This document shows, one piece after another, positions 45,331 to 55,537 of a stretch of DNA of 64,000 nucleotides. The DNA comes from an uncultured Chryseobacterium sp. (GTDB lineage Bacteria; Bacteroidota; Bacteroidia; Flavobacteriales; Weeksellaceae). Position 1 is the first letter of the stretch. Every line of letters begins with the position of its first letter. The stretch spans positions 23,430 through 87,429 of the forward strand of contig CAJYLH010000027.1 of assembly GCA_913775525.1 (NCBI GenBank). Reading direction: 5' to 3'. The notes below the pieces were generated by a model. The model was not told where the DNA came from, searched no databases, and saw only the letters and a program-made list of their open reading frames with translations. Position numbers and translations under genes: made by a program.

Positions 45331-46242
45331 TTACTCAGAAACCGTTTTCCGTATTTTTCCGTCGGTCCTTCTTCTTTTGATAAAGATAAAAATGAGTAAA
45401 GCAATCATCCATAATGGCCAGATGGTTACCAGGAGTACGACGATTTCCTGGATCAGATAGTAGCCTTCCGCAAAAGCATTTTTCATGCTGTAAATGAAAC
45501 TGATCCTATATTTATTGTCAGTATGGGCTGTATTGGTAACGGAAATTTCCGAAATCCGGAGCTTGGGTTCTTTGATGAAGATATCAACCGTGCTGTACTT
45601 GAGCCGGTCTGTAATATCCATATTGGCCAGTTGCCGGATATTATCCTCAGACATATTCTCATCACTGAGCTTCACTTTGTCTTTACTGCTTTTGAGTTCG
45701 GAAATATGATCGGCAGTAGTCTTCATCCTTTTTCTTTCAAGAGCGGCATACTGTATTCCCGCGGTAACATCTTCCGCACTGATGCTTCTTGAGTTCAGGA
45801 ACAGTTTCTTCTGGTTGATCAGCGACAGGAACTCTCCTAAGTTATGGGTCGGGATGCGTACTTTCATTGAATTTTCCGTCTGGTATTTTTTAACGAGCAT
45901 GGCATCCTTATCGGAAGTGTTGTACGTTTCTTCTGATAATACTGAACTCTGTAAGTTACTGTTGGTCACAAATCCGCCCATCTCCTGTACGGTTTTTTCT
46001 ATGGAAATCGTCGTCTCGTATACATCCTGTACTTCCATGTTAACATCTGCGGTTTTTACGAACTGCTTATCCTTTACGTTCATGGTTGCCACAGAAGAAA
46101 TGCTATCTGAAGTAAGTGCAGCGGCAGAATCTGCTGTGGCGGAAGCTTCATAATCTTTGCCTACTGCTTCTCCCTTTTTACAGGAATACAAGCCTAATAA
46201 CAGAACGGAAGCCAGCGATAGCTGAATGCAAATGGTTTTCAT
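45331..46242 (-). CDS. DUF4349 lipoprotein
   Basis: A 303-residue lipoprotein (lipobox LYSC near residue 20) with a DUF4349 domain: two strand-rich regions flank a coiled coil (about 160-205), and a membrane helix near the C-terminus (WPLWMIALLIFIFIKRR) precedes a basic tail. The family is of unknown function and is thought to sit in the inner membrane facing outward. It is convergent with the mannosidase gene. Confidence 0.82.
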   Translation of the reverse strand: MKTICIQLSLASVLLLGLYSCKKGEAVGKDYEASATADSAAALTSDSISSVATMNVKDKQFVKTADVNMEVQDVYETTISIEKTVQEMGGFVTNSNLQSSVLSEETYNTSDKDAMLVKKYQTENSMKVRIPTHNLGEFLSLINQKKLFLNSRSISAEDVTAGIQYAALERKRMKTTADHISELKSSKDKVKLSDENMSEDNIRQLANMDITDRLKYSTVDIFIKEPKLRISEISVTNTAHTDNKYRISFIYSMKNAFAEGYYLIQEIVVLLVTIWPLWMIALLIFIFIKRRRTDGKIRKTVSE

Positions 46243-46445
46243 AATATTGATTTTTAAGGGTTGTCTGTTCCAAAGGTCAGCATGAATCGTTTGTAAAGGT
46301 TGAAAATCAGACGCAAAAGCTTTGTAAAGAGAAATTCCGGTTCAAAGGTTTGAAAATTAGCAGTTTGTAAAATAAGTTATAAGGTAGGCATTGGTTTTCG
46401 GATTAATTTTTGCTACCTTTTAAGTGTCAAACACAATCCATTATT

Positions 46446-47804
46446 ATGTCAAATACCTTTTCCAAAATCAGAAACGCAATAGAATTATTCAGGTCCATAG
46501 ATTTCGATCAGCTGAGCACCATCTCACAAAAGGTGAATTTACCGAAGCTGATGGAGAATTTCTCCAAGCTTGACGATAAGCAGCTCAGCGGACTTATGAA
46601 AATGCTTGATCCCAATAAAAAGAAAAAAGAGCTTCCGCCCATCGATGGTGACTTCTATGATATCTACCATACATTGACGCCGGAGCAGAGGGAAATCCAG
46701 CTGAAGGTAAGGGCATTCATGGAAAAGGAAGTGAAGCCTCTGGTGAATCATTACTGGCTCAGGGATGAATTTCCCCACGAGCTGATCCCGAAGTTTCAAA
46801 AGTTGGACATTTGTGGCGTAACCTATGAAGGATATGGCTGCCCCGGAATGCCTTTCCTGATGGAAGGAGTGATTGCCATGGAAATGGCCAGAGTGGATGC
46901 TTCCATAGCTACTTTCTTTGGGGTGCAGTCCGGCCTGGCGATGGGGTCCATTTATATTTGCGGTTCCGAAGAGCAGAAACAGAAATGGCTGCCGCAGATG
47001 CAGAAGTTTGAGAAAATCGGGGCATTCGGGTTAACGGAGCCTGAAGTAGGTTCAGGAGCAGCAGGCGGACTTACCGTTACCTGCAAAAGGACGCCGGAAG
47101 GATGGCTGCTCAACGGACAGAAAAAGTGGATCGGGAACGCCACATTTGCAGACCTGGTCATCATCTGGGCAAGGGACCTGGATGACGGTGAGGTGAAAGG
47201 ATTTATTGTAGAAAAAGATAATCCCGGCTATTCTGTAGAAAAAATCAAAGGTAAAATGGCACTCAGGATCGTCCAGAACGGATTGATCACCCTGAAAGAC
47301 TGCCTGGTAACAGAGGAAAACCGTTTACAGAATGCCAATTCGTTTAAAGATACCGGAAAGGTACTGCGGATGACTAGGGCAGGAGTGGCCTGGATGGCTA
47401 CAGGCTGTGCAAGAGGGGCCTATGAAAGCGCTCTCGATTACACCCGGAAAAGGGAACAGTTCGGGAAGCCGATCGCCTCTTTCCAGATGATACAGGGCCA
47501 TCTCGTGGAAATGCTGTCCAATCTTACTGCCATGCAGACCATGGTTTTCAGGCTTTCTGAGATGCAGGATGAGGGTATTTTAAAAGATGAGCATGCTTCC
47601 CTGGCAAAAGTATTCTGTACCCTGAGGACCCGTGATATTGTTTCCAGGGCAAGAGAGGTCCTGGGAGGAAACGGAATCCTGCTGGAATATGATGTGGCAA
47701 GATTCGTTGCCGATGCCGAAGCTATTTACTCTTATGAAGGAACCAAGGAGATCAATTCGCTGATTGTAGGCAGGTCGATCACAGGATTCAGTGCATTTGT
47801 GTAA
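46446..47804 (+). CDS. Acyl-CoA dehydrogenase, glutaryl-CoA dehydrogenase-like
   Basis: A 452-residue flavoenzyme. The three ACAD domains are recognisable, with FGLTEPEVGSGAAG in the middle domain, a flavin/CoA segment in REQFGKPIASFQMIQ, and the catalytic Glu in SYEGTKEINSLIVGRSITGF. The last pattern closely parallels glutaryl-CoA dehydrogenase. It has about 60 extra N-terminal residues compared with short-chain members. It may act in lysine/tryptophan or general acyl-CoA breakdown. The start at 46446 begins with the polar segment MSNTFSKIRN. Confidence 0.88.
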   Translation: MSNTFSKIRNAIELFRSIDFDQLSTISQKVNLPKLMENFSKLDDKQLSGLMKMLDPNKKKKELPPIDGDFYDIYHTLTPEQREIQLKVRAFMEKEVKPLVNHYWLRDEFPHELIPKFQKLDICGVTYEGYGCPGMPFLMEGVIAMEMARVDASIATFFGVQSGLAMGSIYICGSEEQKQKWLPQMQKFEKIGAFGLTEPEVGSGAAGGLTVTCKRTPEGWLLNGQKKWIGNATFADLVIIWARDLDDGEVKGFIVEKDNPGYSVEKIKGKMALRIVQNGLITLKDCLVTEENRLQNANSFKDTGKVLRMTRAGVAWMATGCARGAYESALDYTRKREQFGKPIASFQMIQGHLVEMLSNLTAMQTMVFRLSEMQDEGILKDEHASLAKVFCTLRTRDIVSRAREVLGGNGILLEYDVARFVADAEAIYSYEGTKEINSLIVGRSITGFSAFV

Positions 47805-47946
47805 AAGCATATGATAAACATATATAGATTTTAATTTCATGATTTATTGATTTCTCAAAGTTATTGTTAATCATATTGTAATTATTCAATCAAATTAATT
47901 AATTTTATTTTTTCATATATTTCAACTGTTGTATCATTTGATTTTT

Positions 47947-47954
47947 TATATTTG
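47947..47954 (+). promoter_or_regulatory. -7 box of the double-glycine peptide gene
   Basis: TATATTTG matches TAnnTTTG in an AT-rich stretch and overlaps nothing coding. It places the transcript start after the possible ATG at 47957, so the ATG at 47981 should be used. Confidence 0.5.
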
Positions 47955-47980
47955 TTATGCAACAATTAAAAACAAATATT

Positions 47981-48220
47981 ATGTTGAAAAATCTTAAAAA
48001 ATTGAACCGTTATGATTTAAAAGAAATTAATGGCGGTAAGGAAATTTGTGATATTGGTCCTGAAGGGTGCCCATGTAAAATTCCACCTGGCCATCCTTGT
48101 TTAGAGGGAGGCGGTGGCCCGGGTGACCCTGGAAATCCGGTTGGATATTGTCCGGACAGTCAAGCTTATATACCTTGTGACCAAAATTGTCCAAACGGAA
48201 CACAGCCACTTTGTGCATGA
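47981..48220 (+). CDS. Double-glycine leader, Cys-rich secreted peptide precursor
   Basis: A 79-residue precursor with a bacteriocin-type leader (residues 1-19, LKKLNRYDLKEINGG), cut after Gly18-Gly19 by peptidase-containing ABC transporters. The 60-residue core is rich in Gly and Pro and has eight cysteines, enough for four disulfides or for post-translational modification. Similar GG-leader peptides occur in Chryseobacterium as 'bacteriocin-like' proteins; the role is unknown. No exporter, immunity or modification gene lies nearby, so it must use a distant system. Own -7 box and terminator. Confidence 0.7.
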   Translation: MLKNLKKLNRYDLKEINGGKEICDIGPEGCPCKIPPGHPCLEGGGGPGDPGNPVGYCPDSQAYIPCDQNCPNGTQPLCA

Positions 48221-48227
48221 TAAATAA

Positions 48228-48262
48228 AGAAGCCTTTAATTAACTTGAAGGCTTCTTTATTT
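48228..48262 (+). terminator. Intrinsic terminator of the peptide gene
   Basis: AAGAAGCCTT pairs with AAGGCTTCTT around TAATTAACTTG, and ends in a T-rich tract. Confidence 0.85.
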
Positions 48263-48343
48263 ATCAAAACATTATACATGATTATTATTAAATATATTTC
48301 ATATTGACCAGCATAGCGAATCGACCATTCACTTCTAAATCCC

Positions 48344-49456
48344 TCAATCCATCTCCTTCAAAGTAATATTCTTTGAAATCTTATAGGTCTTTCTCTTCTT
48401 ATCAGGTTTTTCATCTTCTCCCAGCAATCTTCCCCAGGGCTGCAGGCCTTCAATTTTTTCAAATATTATCTTAAGGATGGCGATAGCCGGAATGCAGAGG
48501 AACATTCCAGCAATTCCCCATAAATGTTCGCCGACAAGAATCCCCAGGAATGAGAACAGGGCATTGATTTTTACCTTAGACCCCACCACGAATGGCAGGA
48601 TGATATTTCCGTCGATGATATGCACCGCAATGTAACCGATAACTACATAAATGCATGTGGATGGGGTACCTGTGGCAAAAGCGATAAAACATGAAATGAA
48701 CAGCGAAATAAAGATGCCTAAATAAGGGATTACATTGAGCAATCCCGTAAGGACGGCAAGCAAGATAGCATATTGTACACCGATTATGGAAAGTGCAATT
48801 CCTGTTAAGGTTGAAACAATAACGATTTGAAGACATAACCCGATGATGTATTTCTTGGTCATGATCCGGATTTCAGTGACAGCTTCCTGTACGCTGGCTT
48901 TATGTTTTTCATTGAACACTGTCAAGATGAAATTGTTCAGCACCCTTCTGTAATTCAGGATAAAAATAAAGAACAGGATAAAGAACAGGATGAAGCCGAT
49001 GCCGGTAGAGAATATCCCGAATGTAAAACCCAGGATAACCCCTGAAGATGAGAGCAGTTTACTCAGCCCCTGGTCAATATAATCCAGCTGTTCCTTGATT
49101 TTTACATGGAATGTCTTGGAAACCCAGCGCTGAAGGTCGTTGAATACAGTATTGGACTGCATCCGTAAGCGCGGAAGGTCCTTGCTGAAGCTGGAGAGTT
49201 GTGATCCGAAAAAATAGATCAGCCCGGTAAGGATGACCAGCATCAGTAAAACGGCAGTCATGGTAGATAAAGACCGGGGAAACCTCAGCTTTGTTTCCAG
49301 AAAGGTTGCCAAAGGCAGGAAAAGCATGGCCATTAGGAAAGCCAGGAAAAAAGGAGCAATGATGCTCTGGCCCAAAGCCAACAGGTAACCGAGACCTATA
49401 ACAGAGATAACGACAAGCGTAAGCTTGAGGAGAAAAGGGAGTTTAAAATAATTCAT
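48344..49456 (-). CDS. AI-2E family transporter
   Basis: A 370-residue membrane protein of the AI-2E/PerM (UPF0118) family with about eight membrane helices in the typical 2+6 layout, an extended loop near residues 85-140 and the family motif around LLNVIPYLGIFISL. Members have been linked to export of the AI-2 signal or to Na+/H+ exchange; the true substrate here is unknown. It ends with a Lys-rich cytoplasmic tail. The genes on both sides are separate units. Confidence 0.88.
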   Translation of the reverse strand: MNYFKLPFLLKLTLVVISVIGLGYLLALGQSIIAPFFLAFLMAMLFLPLATFLETKLRFPRSLSTMTAVLLMLVILTGLIYFFGSQLSSFSKDLPRLRMQSNTVFNDLQRWVSKTFHVKIKEQLDYIDQGLSKLLSSSGVILGFTFGIFSTGIGFILFFILFFIFILNYRRVLNNFILTVFNEKHKASVQEAVTEIRIMTKKYIIGLCLQIVIVSTLTGIALSIIGVQYAILLAVLTGLLNVIPYLGIFISLFISCFIAFATGTPSTCIYVVIGYIAVHIIDGNIILPFVVGSKVKINALFSFLGILVGEHLWGIAGMFLCIPAIAILKIIFEKIEGLQPWGRLLGEDEKPDKKRKTYKISKNITLKEMD

Positions 49457-49480
49457 ATCCGATAGTGATTTTGCTCTATA

Positions 49481-49516
49481 AAAATACCAAAAACCTCACC
49501 ATATATAGATGAGGTC
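49481..49516 (-). terminator. Intrinsic terminator of lon
   Basis: On the minus strand ACCTCATC...GTGAGGT forms a stem followed by TTTTTGGTATTTTT, about 115 nt after the lon stop codon. Confidence 0.75.
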
Positions 49517-49630
49517 TTAAAAAAAATATCGTTAAAATAATAATGCTGCAAAAGAATGAAGCTGTGCAGGGGCTCAAACCCTATCTTATCATTATTTTTA
49601 TCTTTAAAAAGTGGAGTTTCAGCACTGAAA

Positions 49631-52036
49631 TTATGGTTCAATCGCAATTTCAATCACCTCTTCCATGCGGCTTACATAGTGTACTTTCAGGTTTTTGAGG
49701 TAATCTTTTTTAATTTCTTCCACATCTTTCCTGTTGGCGTCACACAGAATAACGTCCTGAATTCCCGCTCTTGTGGCAGCCAGCAGTTTTTCCTTGATCC
49801 CGCCTACCGGAAGTACTTTGCCACGGAGGGTAATCTCACCGGTCATGGCCAGGTGTGGTTTTACTTTTTTATTCTTATAGGAAGAAACCATAGATGTCAG
49901 CATCGCAATCCCTGCAGAAGGCCCGTCCTTTGGAGTAGCACCTTCGGGAACGTGTACGTGGATGTTTTTCTTATCCAGTTCATCCTGCGGAATACCCAGG
50001 TCTTCATGCCTTGCCTTGATATATTCAAGGGCAATGGTAGCGGACTCTTTCATAACGGTTCCCAGGTTTCCGGTCATGGTAAGGTTTCCTTTTCCGTTGC
50101 TCAGGATGCTTTCAATATAAAGGATGTCTCCGCCCACACTCGTCCAGGCCAGTCCGGTTACCACACCGGGAACACCCGTAATTTCCGAAAGGCTTTTAGG
50201 TCTCGGAACGCCGAGGATTTCATCAATCTTATCAATCGAGATTTTCGGGTTATAATCTTTGAGGAGCGCCGTCTGCAATGCTATCCAGCGGGCCACAGCA
50301 GCAATTCTCTTTTCAAGAGTTCTTACGCCACTTTCAGAAGTATGGGCTTCAATAATATGTTTCAGCTCATCATAGCCCAGCTTGAATGATTTAACATCCA
50401 GCCCGTTCTCCTGCTGCTGCTTTTTAATAAGGTGCCTTTTGGCAATTTCAATTTTCTCCTCCAGGGTATACCCGGCAATCTGGATGATCTCCATACGGTC
50501 CAGAAGCGGGGTCTGAATAGTAGATAATGAATTTGCTGTGGCAATGAACATTACCTTGGAAAGGTCATAACCCATTTCCAGGAAATTGTCATAGAAAGAT
50601 TTATTCTGTTCAGGATCAAGAACTTCAAGTAATGCGGAACTTGGATCACCGTGGATTCCCTGTCCAACCTTATCAATTTCATCCAGTACAATCACCGGAT
50701 TGGACGTTCCTGCTTTCTTTATTGACTGCAAAATCCGGCCGGCCATGGCACCGATATAGGTTTTCCTGTGTCCGCGGATCTCACTTTCATCATGAAGGCC
50801 ACCTAAGGACAGGCGAACATATTTCCTGCCTAACGCATCTGCTACAGATTTTCCCAAAGAGGTCTTTCCTACTCCCGGAGGCCCGGATAACAGCAGGATG
50901 GGAGATTTCATATTGTTTTTCAGCTTCAGCACCGCCATGTGCTCAAGGATTCTTTTTTTAATGTCTTCCAGGCCGAAATGAGCTTTATCCAAAACTTTTT
51001 CTGCTTTGGCAATATCAAAAAGGTCTTTTGTGTAGGTTTCCCACGGGAGGTCTGTAAAGAAATCCAGGTAATTCCGCTGGACATTATAATCCGGTGAGTT
51101 GGGATTCTGGCGTTGCAGGCGGGCAATTTCTTTCTGGAAATGCTCTTCTACTTCCGGAGACCATGTTTTGCTTTCAGCTTTTTTAATCAGTTCCTCTGCA
51201 TCATTCTCCGGTCCGCCGCCCAGTTCCTCCTGGATGGTTCGGATCTGCTGATTGAGGAAATATTCTCTCTGCTGCTTATCCAGATCTTTAGAAGTTTTCT
51301 GATGGATCTGATTCCTGAGCTCCAGTTTCCTGAAGTCTTCATGCATCATTTCATAAGACTTTTTCGCCCTGTCCATCAGGTTCTTCTCTTCCAGCAGTTT
51401 CTGCTTTTCAGATGACGGGAAATTGGCATTCGTACAGATGAAATTCAGCAGGTCATCATTGTTGTTGATGTTCTTAATGGCGAAATTGGCCGCATTCGGA
51501 ATGTTGGGATCCAACTCGATGATCTTCAAAGCAAGATCCTTGATGTTCTCGAGCAGTGCTTCGTACTGTTCCGTATTTTTGGCCTTCGTATCTTTCAGTC
51601 GTGTGATTTCAGCTTTGAAATATGGCTGTTTCTCAACCATTTTCCTGATTTTGAAGCGGTAAAAGCCTTTGGTAATGGCGGTAATATTTCCTTCAGGGAG
51701 CTTGATGATTTTAATGATTTTTGCCAGTGTGCCTACCTGGAAAATATCTTTTTCATGAGGCTGTTCCACATCCGAATTCTTCTGGCTGACAATACCGATC
51801 AGGCTGCCGTTCACCTGTGCCTCTTCCAGCAACTGTATTGAATTTTTTCTCCCGGCAGTAATAGGAATTACCACGTTGGGGAACATCACCATATTCCTTA
51901 CCGGAAGGATGGGGAATATTTTCTGTTCTGAGTCCTGATCCGTTTCTGAAAAGTCGGAAAGATTGATTTCTTCAGCTACAATATCAAATCCGTCATTGAT
52001 CATTTCTTCTAAACTTATATCTTCAAATTCTGTCAT
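49631..52036 (-). CDS. lon: ATP-dependent endopeptidase La (Lon)
   Basis: Lon degrades damaged and regulatory proteins. The 801 residues contain the N-terminal LON domain (about 38-235), a coiled coil, the AAA+ module with Walker [10 protein letters not shown] near 390 and Walker B IVLDEIDK, and the protease domain with catalytic Ser707 (DGPSAG) and Lys750 (GIKEKLLAA). That spacing equals the E. coli Ser679/Lys722 pair. A perfect 17-bp palindrome lies 10 nt upstream of the start, suggesting dedicated regulation. It is divergent from ppiD. Confidence 0.97.
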   Translation of the reverse strand: MTEFEDISLEEMINDGFDIVAEEINLSDFSETDQDSEQKIFPILPVRNMVMFPNVVIPITAGRKNSIQLLEEAQVNGSLIGIVSQKNSDVEQPHEKDIFQVGTLAKIIKIIKLPEGNITAITKGFYRFKIRKMVEKQPYFKAEITRLKDTKAKNTEQYEALLENIKDLALKIIELDPNIPNAANFAIKNINNNDDLLNFICTNANFPSSEKQKLLEEKNLMDRAKKSYEMMHEDFRKLELRNQIHQKTSKDLDKQQREYFLNQQIRTIQEELGGGPENDAEELIKKAESKTWSPEVEEHFQKEIARLQRQNPNSPDYNVQRNYLDFFTDLPWETYTKDLFDIAKAEKVLDKAHFGLEDIKKRILEHMAVLKLKNNMKSPILLLSGPPGVGKTSLGKSVADALGRKYVRLSLGGLHDESEIRGHRKTYIGAMAGRILQSIKKAGTSNPVIVLDEIDKVGQGIHGDPSSALLEVLDPEQNKSFYDNFLEMGYDLSKVMFIATANSLSTIQTPLLDRMEIIQIAGYTLEEKIEIAKRHLIKKQQQENGLDVKSFKLGYDELKHIIEAHTSESGVRTLEKRIAAVARWIALQTALLKDYNPKISIDKIDEILGVPRPKSLSEITGVPGVVTGLAWTSVGGDILYIESILSNGKGNLTMTGNLGTVMKESATIALEYIKARHEDLGIPQDELDKKNIHVHVPEGATPKDGPSAGIAMLTSMVSSYKNKKVKPHLAMTGEITLRGKVLPVGGIKEKLLAATRAGIQDVILCDANRKDVEEIKKDYLKNLKVHYVSRMEEVIEIAIEP

Positions 52037-52045
52037 AGATTATTG

Positions 52046-52062
52046 AATGACAAATTGTCATT
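52046..52062. promoter_or_regulatory. Palindrome upstream of lon
   Basis: AATGACAA-A-TTGTCATT is a perfect 8-1-8 inverted repeat, 9 nt before the lon start codon. It may be an operator or an mRNA hairpin that affects translation start. Confidence 0.55.
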
Positions 52063-52295
52063 TCCATTTTTAAATCGTTAAGTACGGCAGCAGTAACATC
52101 CCTGAAAAACACATCATATGCCGTTGGGGATAAGAATGCACAAGACTTATGCCATTTGTTTTTTCATGGAATTTACGGCCAAAATTTCCTTTTTCGCATT
52201 ATTTGGATTTTAAAAATTAAAAAAAGGTCTCAGATTTCTGTAATTTCTTAAAAATGTGTATTTTCGCAAACTGATAAAAAACTATAATTTATATA

Positions 52296-54449
52296 ATGGC
52301 AATTTTAGGACAGATTAGGAACAGACCTTGGCTTTTGATGGGAGTAATTGCACTGGCGCTTTTAGCGTTCTTAGTGAACCCGGACAGCATCGATAAGGTT
52401 TTTGGTAAAAATCCTGATGTTTTAGGAAAAGTAAACGGCGATAAGATCACCCGCGAAGAGTTTAACGATCAGCTTTTCGTGCTTCAGCAGCAGGCAGAAC
52501 AGCAGGGCCAGCCTAAAAATGGTCTTGAAGAGCAGGCATGGCAGTTGCTGGTACAATCCAAATTGGTAAAGCAGCAGTTTGAAAAAATGGGCTTTGAAAT
52601 GACGGATGATTATTTCTGGAACCAGATCCAGTACGATCAGATGTTTGCTCAGAACAAGCAGTTGTTTGACGAAAAAGGAAACTTTAAAACCCAGGAGCTT
52701 AAAAAACAGATCGAGGATATCAAGGCTACAAATCCTGACGCCTACAACCAGTGGCTGAAAACCAGAAAATCTATTGAATACAGATTGATGGCCAGACAGG
52801 TATTTGCAAATGTTTCCACAGGGATCACTACCGGGAAAAAAGAAGCTGAAGAACTGATGAGAGAAAGAGATCAGATGGCGGATATTGATTTTGTAAAAAT
52901 CGATTACACCTCTTATCTTCAGAAAAACAATATCAAAGTAACCACAGCAGATCTTGCAGATTATATCAAGCAGCATCCTGTGATGTTCAAGACAGAAGCG
53001 AGCAGAAACCTCGGGATTGTTTATTTCCCTTCCAAGCCTAGTGCAGCAGATGATGCAGCAGCCCAGAAGGAAATCAACAAACTGTTCTCAGGAGGGACAG
53101 ATGCAAGCGGTGGTAAAGAGAATTTCCAGAATACTACCAATGATTCTCTTTTCGTAATGGCTAACTCGGATATGCCGTTTACCAACCAGTATTTTAAGCC
53201 TGAGCAATTGCCTCAGACGATTCAGGGGCCTATCGCTACGGCGGCTATAGGTCAGACCTTCGGCCCGTACAAAGAGCAGAATTTCTATGTGGTGTCCAAG
53301 CTTATCGATAAGAAGACTTCAGATTCCACTTTATCCAGACATATCCTGATCGCTTTCAAAGGAAGCCCTGCAGGGGAAGGAGTAACCAGAACCAAAGAAG
53401 AAGCTAAAAAATTAGCGGATTCTATCGGAGCTGTTGTAAAGGCTAATCCGGCTAAGTTTACGGAATTCCTTAAGCTTTCCAATGACCCTAACTCTGCTGC
53501 GCAGGGAGGAAGCCTTGGATGGACTACTCCTGAAACGCCTTTCGTACCTGAATTCCTGCACTACCTGGCTAACAACCCTAAAGGAGCAACAGGAGTGGTA
53601 GAAACGCAGTTCGGATACCATATCATCAACATCGAAGATAAAAAGCCGGGAGCTATGGCGTATAAAGTAGCTAATCTGGTAAAAGCGGTGAAGCCTTCTG
53701 ATGCTACAGAAGCGGATACCGATAAGAATGCAAGAAGATTCATCCAGCAGGTACAGGGCAAATCATTCAATGATTTTGTTAATATTGCTAAGAAAGGAAA
53801 CTACCAGTTCTCCAATCCTAAATCTGCAAAGAGATTTGACGGACAGCTTCAGGGCTTAGGAACAGATAAAGATGCGGATATCCTGGCCTGGGCATTCGAT
53901 AAGAAAAGATCCAAAGGAGATACCGAGTTCTTTACTGTAGACGGTACCGGAGATAAAATCGTGGTTTACCTGAACGGTATCCAGGAAAAAGGAACGGCTG
54001 ATCCTGAGTCTGTAAGAGACCAGATCGAAGTCATTGTGAAAAACAAGCTGGCTGCAAAACAGATTGCTGAAAAAATCAATGCCGCTAAAGCTTCCAGCCT
54101 GGATCAGGTTGCCAAATTATTCTCTGTAACAAAACAGTCTGCACAGGTAAACCTTCTGAACCCTTCTGTGGCCGGAGCTATGGAACCTAAAGTAGCGGGA
54201 GCTGCCTTCGGTGTGGCGAAAGGAAAACTTTCCAATCCGGTTGAAGGAGGAACAGGAGTGTATGTTGTTCTTAAGAAGAATGAGACCGTAAACAAGCAGC
54301 CGGGAGACCTGAAACAGTTTACCGAAGGTATTACCCAGAGAAACTCAGGAATGTTCGGACAGGCATGGTTAAAGAGCCTTCAGGATAACGCTGATATCAA
54401 AGACTACAGAATCGAAATCTGGAATAAACTGGGTTCTCAGCAACAATAA
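52296..54449 (+). CDS. ppiD: Periplasmic peptidyl-prolyl isomerase/chaperone PpiD
   Basis: A 717-residue inner-membrane-anchored chaperone for proteins leaving the Sec channel. A short cytoplasmic start and one membrane helix (about 13-28, LLMGVIALALLAFLV) precede a SurA-like N-terminal region (about 35-230) and a PpiC/parvulin domain (about 345-450, with SRHILIAFKG and FGYHIINIEDKKPG). A further C-terminal domain reaches the end. Divergent from lon across 259 bp, an arrangement that fits shared envelope or protein-quality control. Confidence 0.9.
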   Translation: MAILGQIRNRPWLLMGVIALALLAFLVNPDSIDKVFGKNPDVLGKVNGDKITREEFNDQLFVLQQQAEQQGQPKNGLEEQAWQLLVQSKLVKQQFEKMGFEMTDDYFWNQIQYDQMFAQNKQLFDEKGNFKTQELKKQIEDIKATNPDAYNQWLKTRKSIEYRLMARQVFANVSTGITTGKKEAEELMRERDQMADIDFVKIDYTSYLQKNNIKVTTADLADYIKQHPVMFKTEASRNLGIVYFPSKPSAADDAAAQKEINKLFSGGTDASGGKENFQNTTNDSLFVMANSDMPFTNQYFKPEQLPQTIQGPIATAAIGQTFGPYKEQNFYVVSKLIDKKTSDSTLSRHILIAFKGSPAGEGVTRTKEEAKKLADSIGAVVKANPAKFTEFLKLSNDPNSAAQGGSLGWTTPETPFVPEFLHYLANNPKGATGVVETQFGYHIINIEDKKPGAMAYKVANLVKAVKPSDATEADTDKNARRFIQQVQGKSFNDFVNIAKKGNYQFSNPKSAKRFDGQLQGLGTDKDADILAWAFDKKRSKGDTEFFTVDGTGDKIVVYLNGIQEKGTADPESVRDQIEVIVKNKLAAKQIAEKINAAKASSLDQVAKLFSVTKQSAQVNLLNPSVAGAMEPKVAGAAFGVAKGKLSNPVEGGTGVYVVLKKNETVNKQPGDLKQFTEGITQRNSGMFGQAWLKSLQDNADIKDYRIEIWNKLGSQQQ

Positions 54450-54471
54450 AAATAAATTTACATACCTATAG

Positions 54472-54501
54472 AAAAGTGGCAGAATTTTTGCCACTTTTTT
54501 T
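54472..54501 (+). terminator. Intrinsic terminator of ppiD
   Basis: AAAAGTGGCA (54472-54481) pairs with TGCCACTTTT (54489-54498), continuing into T. Confidence 0.9.
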
Positions 54502-54548
54502 GTGGTTTAACACAGGGCAATACAGAAAGACATTAATTTAAAATGTAT

Positions 54549-54556
54549 TATATTTG
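54549..54556 (+). promoter_or_regulatory. -7 box of the MCE gene
   Basis: TATATTTG, a perfect TAnnTTTG match 21 nt before the GTG start. No -33 TTG at normal distance. Confidence 0.5.
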
Positions 54557-54577
54557 CTCATAAGAAAAATTTAGCAA

Positions 54578-55528
54578 GTGAAGTTCAGTAAAGAATTAAA
54601 AGCAGGTCTAATAGCTCTCCTAGCCATTGTAGGCTTCGTGGTATTATTTCAATTTATGAAGGGGAGAAGCCTCTTCACTACCGACAATATATTTTACGCA
54701 AAATACGATAATGTAGAAGGGCTGGCGCAGTCTTCGCCGGTGTCAATCAATGGTCTGAAAGTGGGTCAGGTGGATAAGATTATCCCTCAGACTTCCAAGG
54801 AAGGTAAAATTGATTTTATCGTTAAAATTACGGTTGATAATAATTTCGAATTTTCAAAAAATTCAACTCTTGAAATCTTTGAGCCGGGACTGATGTCCGG
54901 AAAAGAAATGAGGGTAAATCTTGCGTATGGAGGCGCAACGGCAAAAGACGGTGATACCCTGAGAGGTGCCTTCAAACTGGGAACTCTGGGAAGCCTTTCT
55001 TCACAGGTAGGCCCGGTAAAAGATCAGCTTCAGACTGTATTGTACCGTGTGGATTCTTTAATGTCCAGCGCCAATCAGGTAGTCAATGCCCAGAACAGGG
55101 AAGAGATCAGATTATTGCTGACTAACCTTAACAAAACGGTGGCAGCATTGCAGACCACTGCAGGAAGTGTCAATTCATTGGTAGGGCATAATGATCCTAA
55201 ACTGCAAAAGGTTCTGGATGATGCAAGCCTCACGATGCAGAGCGGGAAAGTTACTTTGGACAAATATGGTAATTTAGCGGAAAGTATTGACACTCAAAGG
55301 CTGAATGCTACCATTGCCAATTTGGATGCTACAGTAGGGAAACTGAATCAGGTGGTTACCGGAATCGATAACGGACAGGGAAGTCTAGGGAAGATCATGA
55401 AAGATGATCAGCTGTACAATAACCTGAACGCTGCTTCTACCAATCTTAACCTGTTAATCGAAGACCTGAAGGCAAACCCGAAAAAATATGTCAACTTCTC
55501 AGTATTCGGGAAGAACAGTAAAAACTAA
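54578..55528 (+). CDS. MlaD family (MCE domain) protein
   Basis: A 316-residue protein with a GTG start, an N-terminal membrane anchor (about 9-28), an MCE domain (about 38-115, AKYDNVEGLAQSSPVSINGLKVGQVDKI) and a long helical C-terminal part with Asn/Gln/Leu repeats. MCE proteins form hexameric channels that carry lipids to or from the outer membrane. It is likely the partner of the MlaE/MlaF-like pair at 36.9-38.5 kb. It lies 9 nt before the Fe-S membrane protein and may be cotranscribed with it. Confidence 0.88.
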   Translation: MKFSKELKAGLIALLAIVGFVVLFQFMKGRSLFTTDNIFYAKYDNVEGLAQSSPVSINGLKVGQVDKIIPQTSKEGKIDFIVKITVDNNFEFSKNSTLEIFEPGLMSGKEMRVNLAYGGATAKDGDTLRGAFKLGTLGSLSSQVGPVKDQLQTVLYRVDSLMSSANQVVNAQNREEIRLLLTNLNKTVAALQTTAGSVNSLVGHNDPKLQKVLDDASLTMQSGKVTLDKYGNLAESIDTQRLNATIANLDATVGKLNQVVTGIDNGQGSLGKIMKDDQLYNNLNAASTNLNLLIEDLKANPKKYVNFSVFGKNSKN

Positions 55529-55537
55529 TTGATAACC

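Noticed and set aside
47957-47980. Upstream ATG for the double-glycine peptide
   Set aside because: It lies 2 nt after the -7 box. The ATG at 47981 gives the standard leader length.
49556-50389. 277-residue plus-strand ORF antisense to lon
   Set aside because: It lies opposite the highly conserved Lon protease domain, has no recognisable domain and no promoter box; it is a shadow frame.
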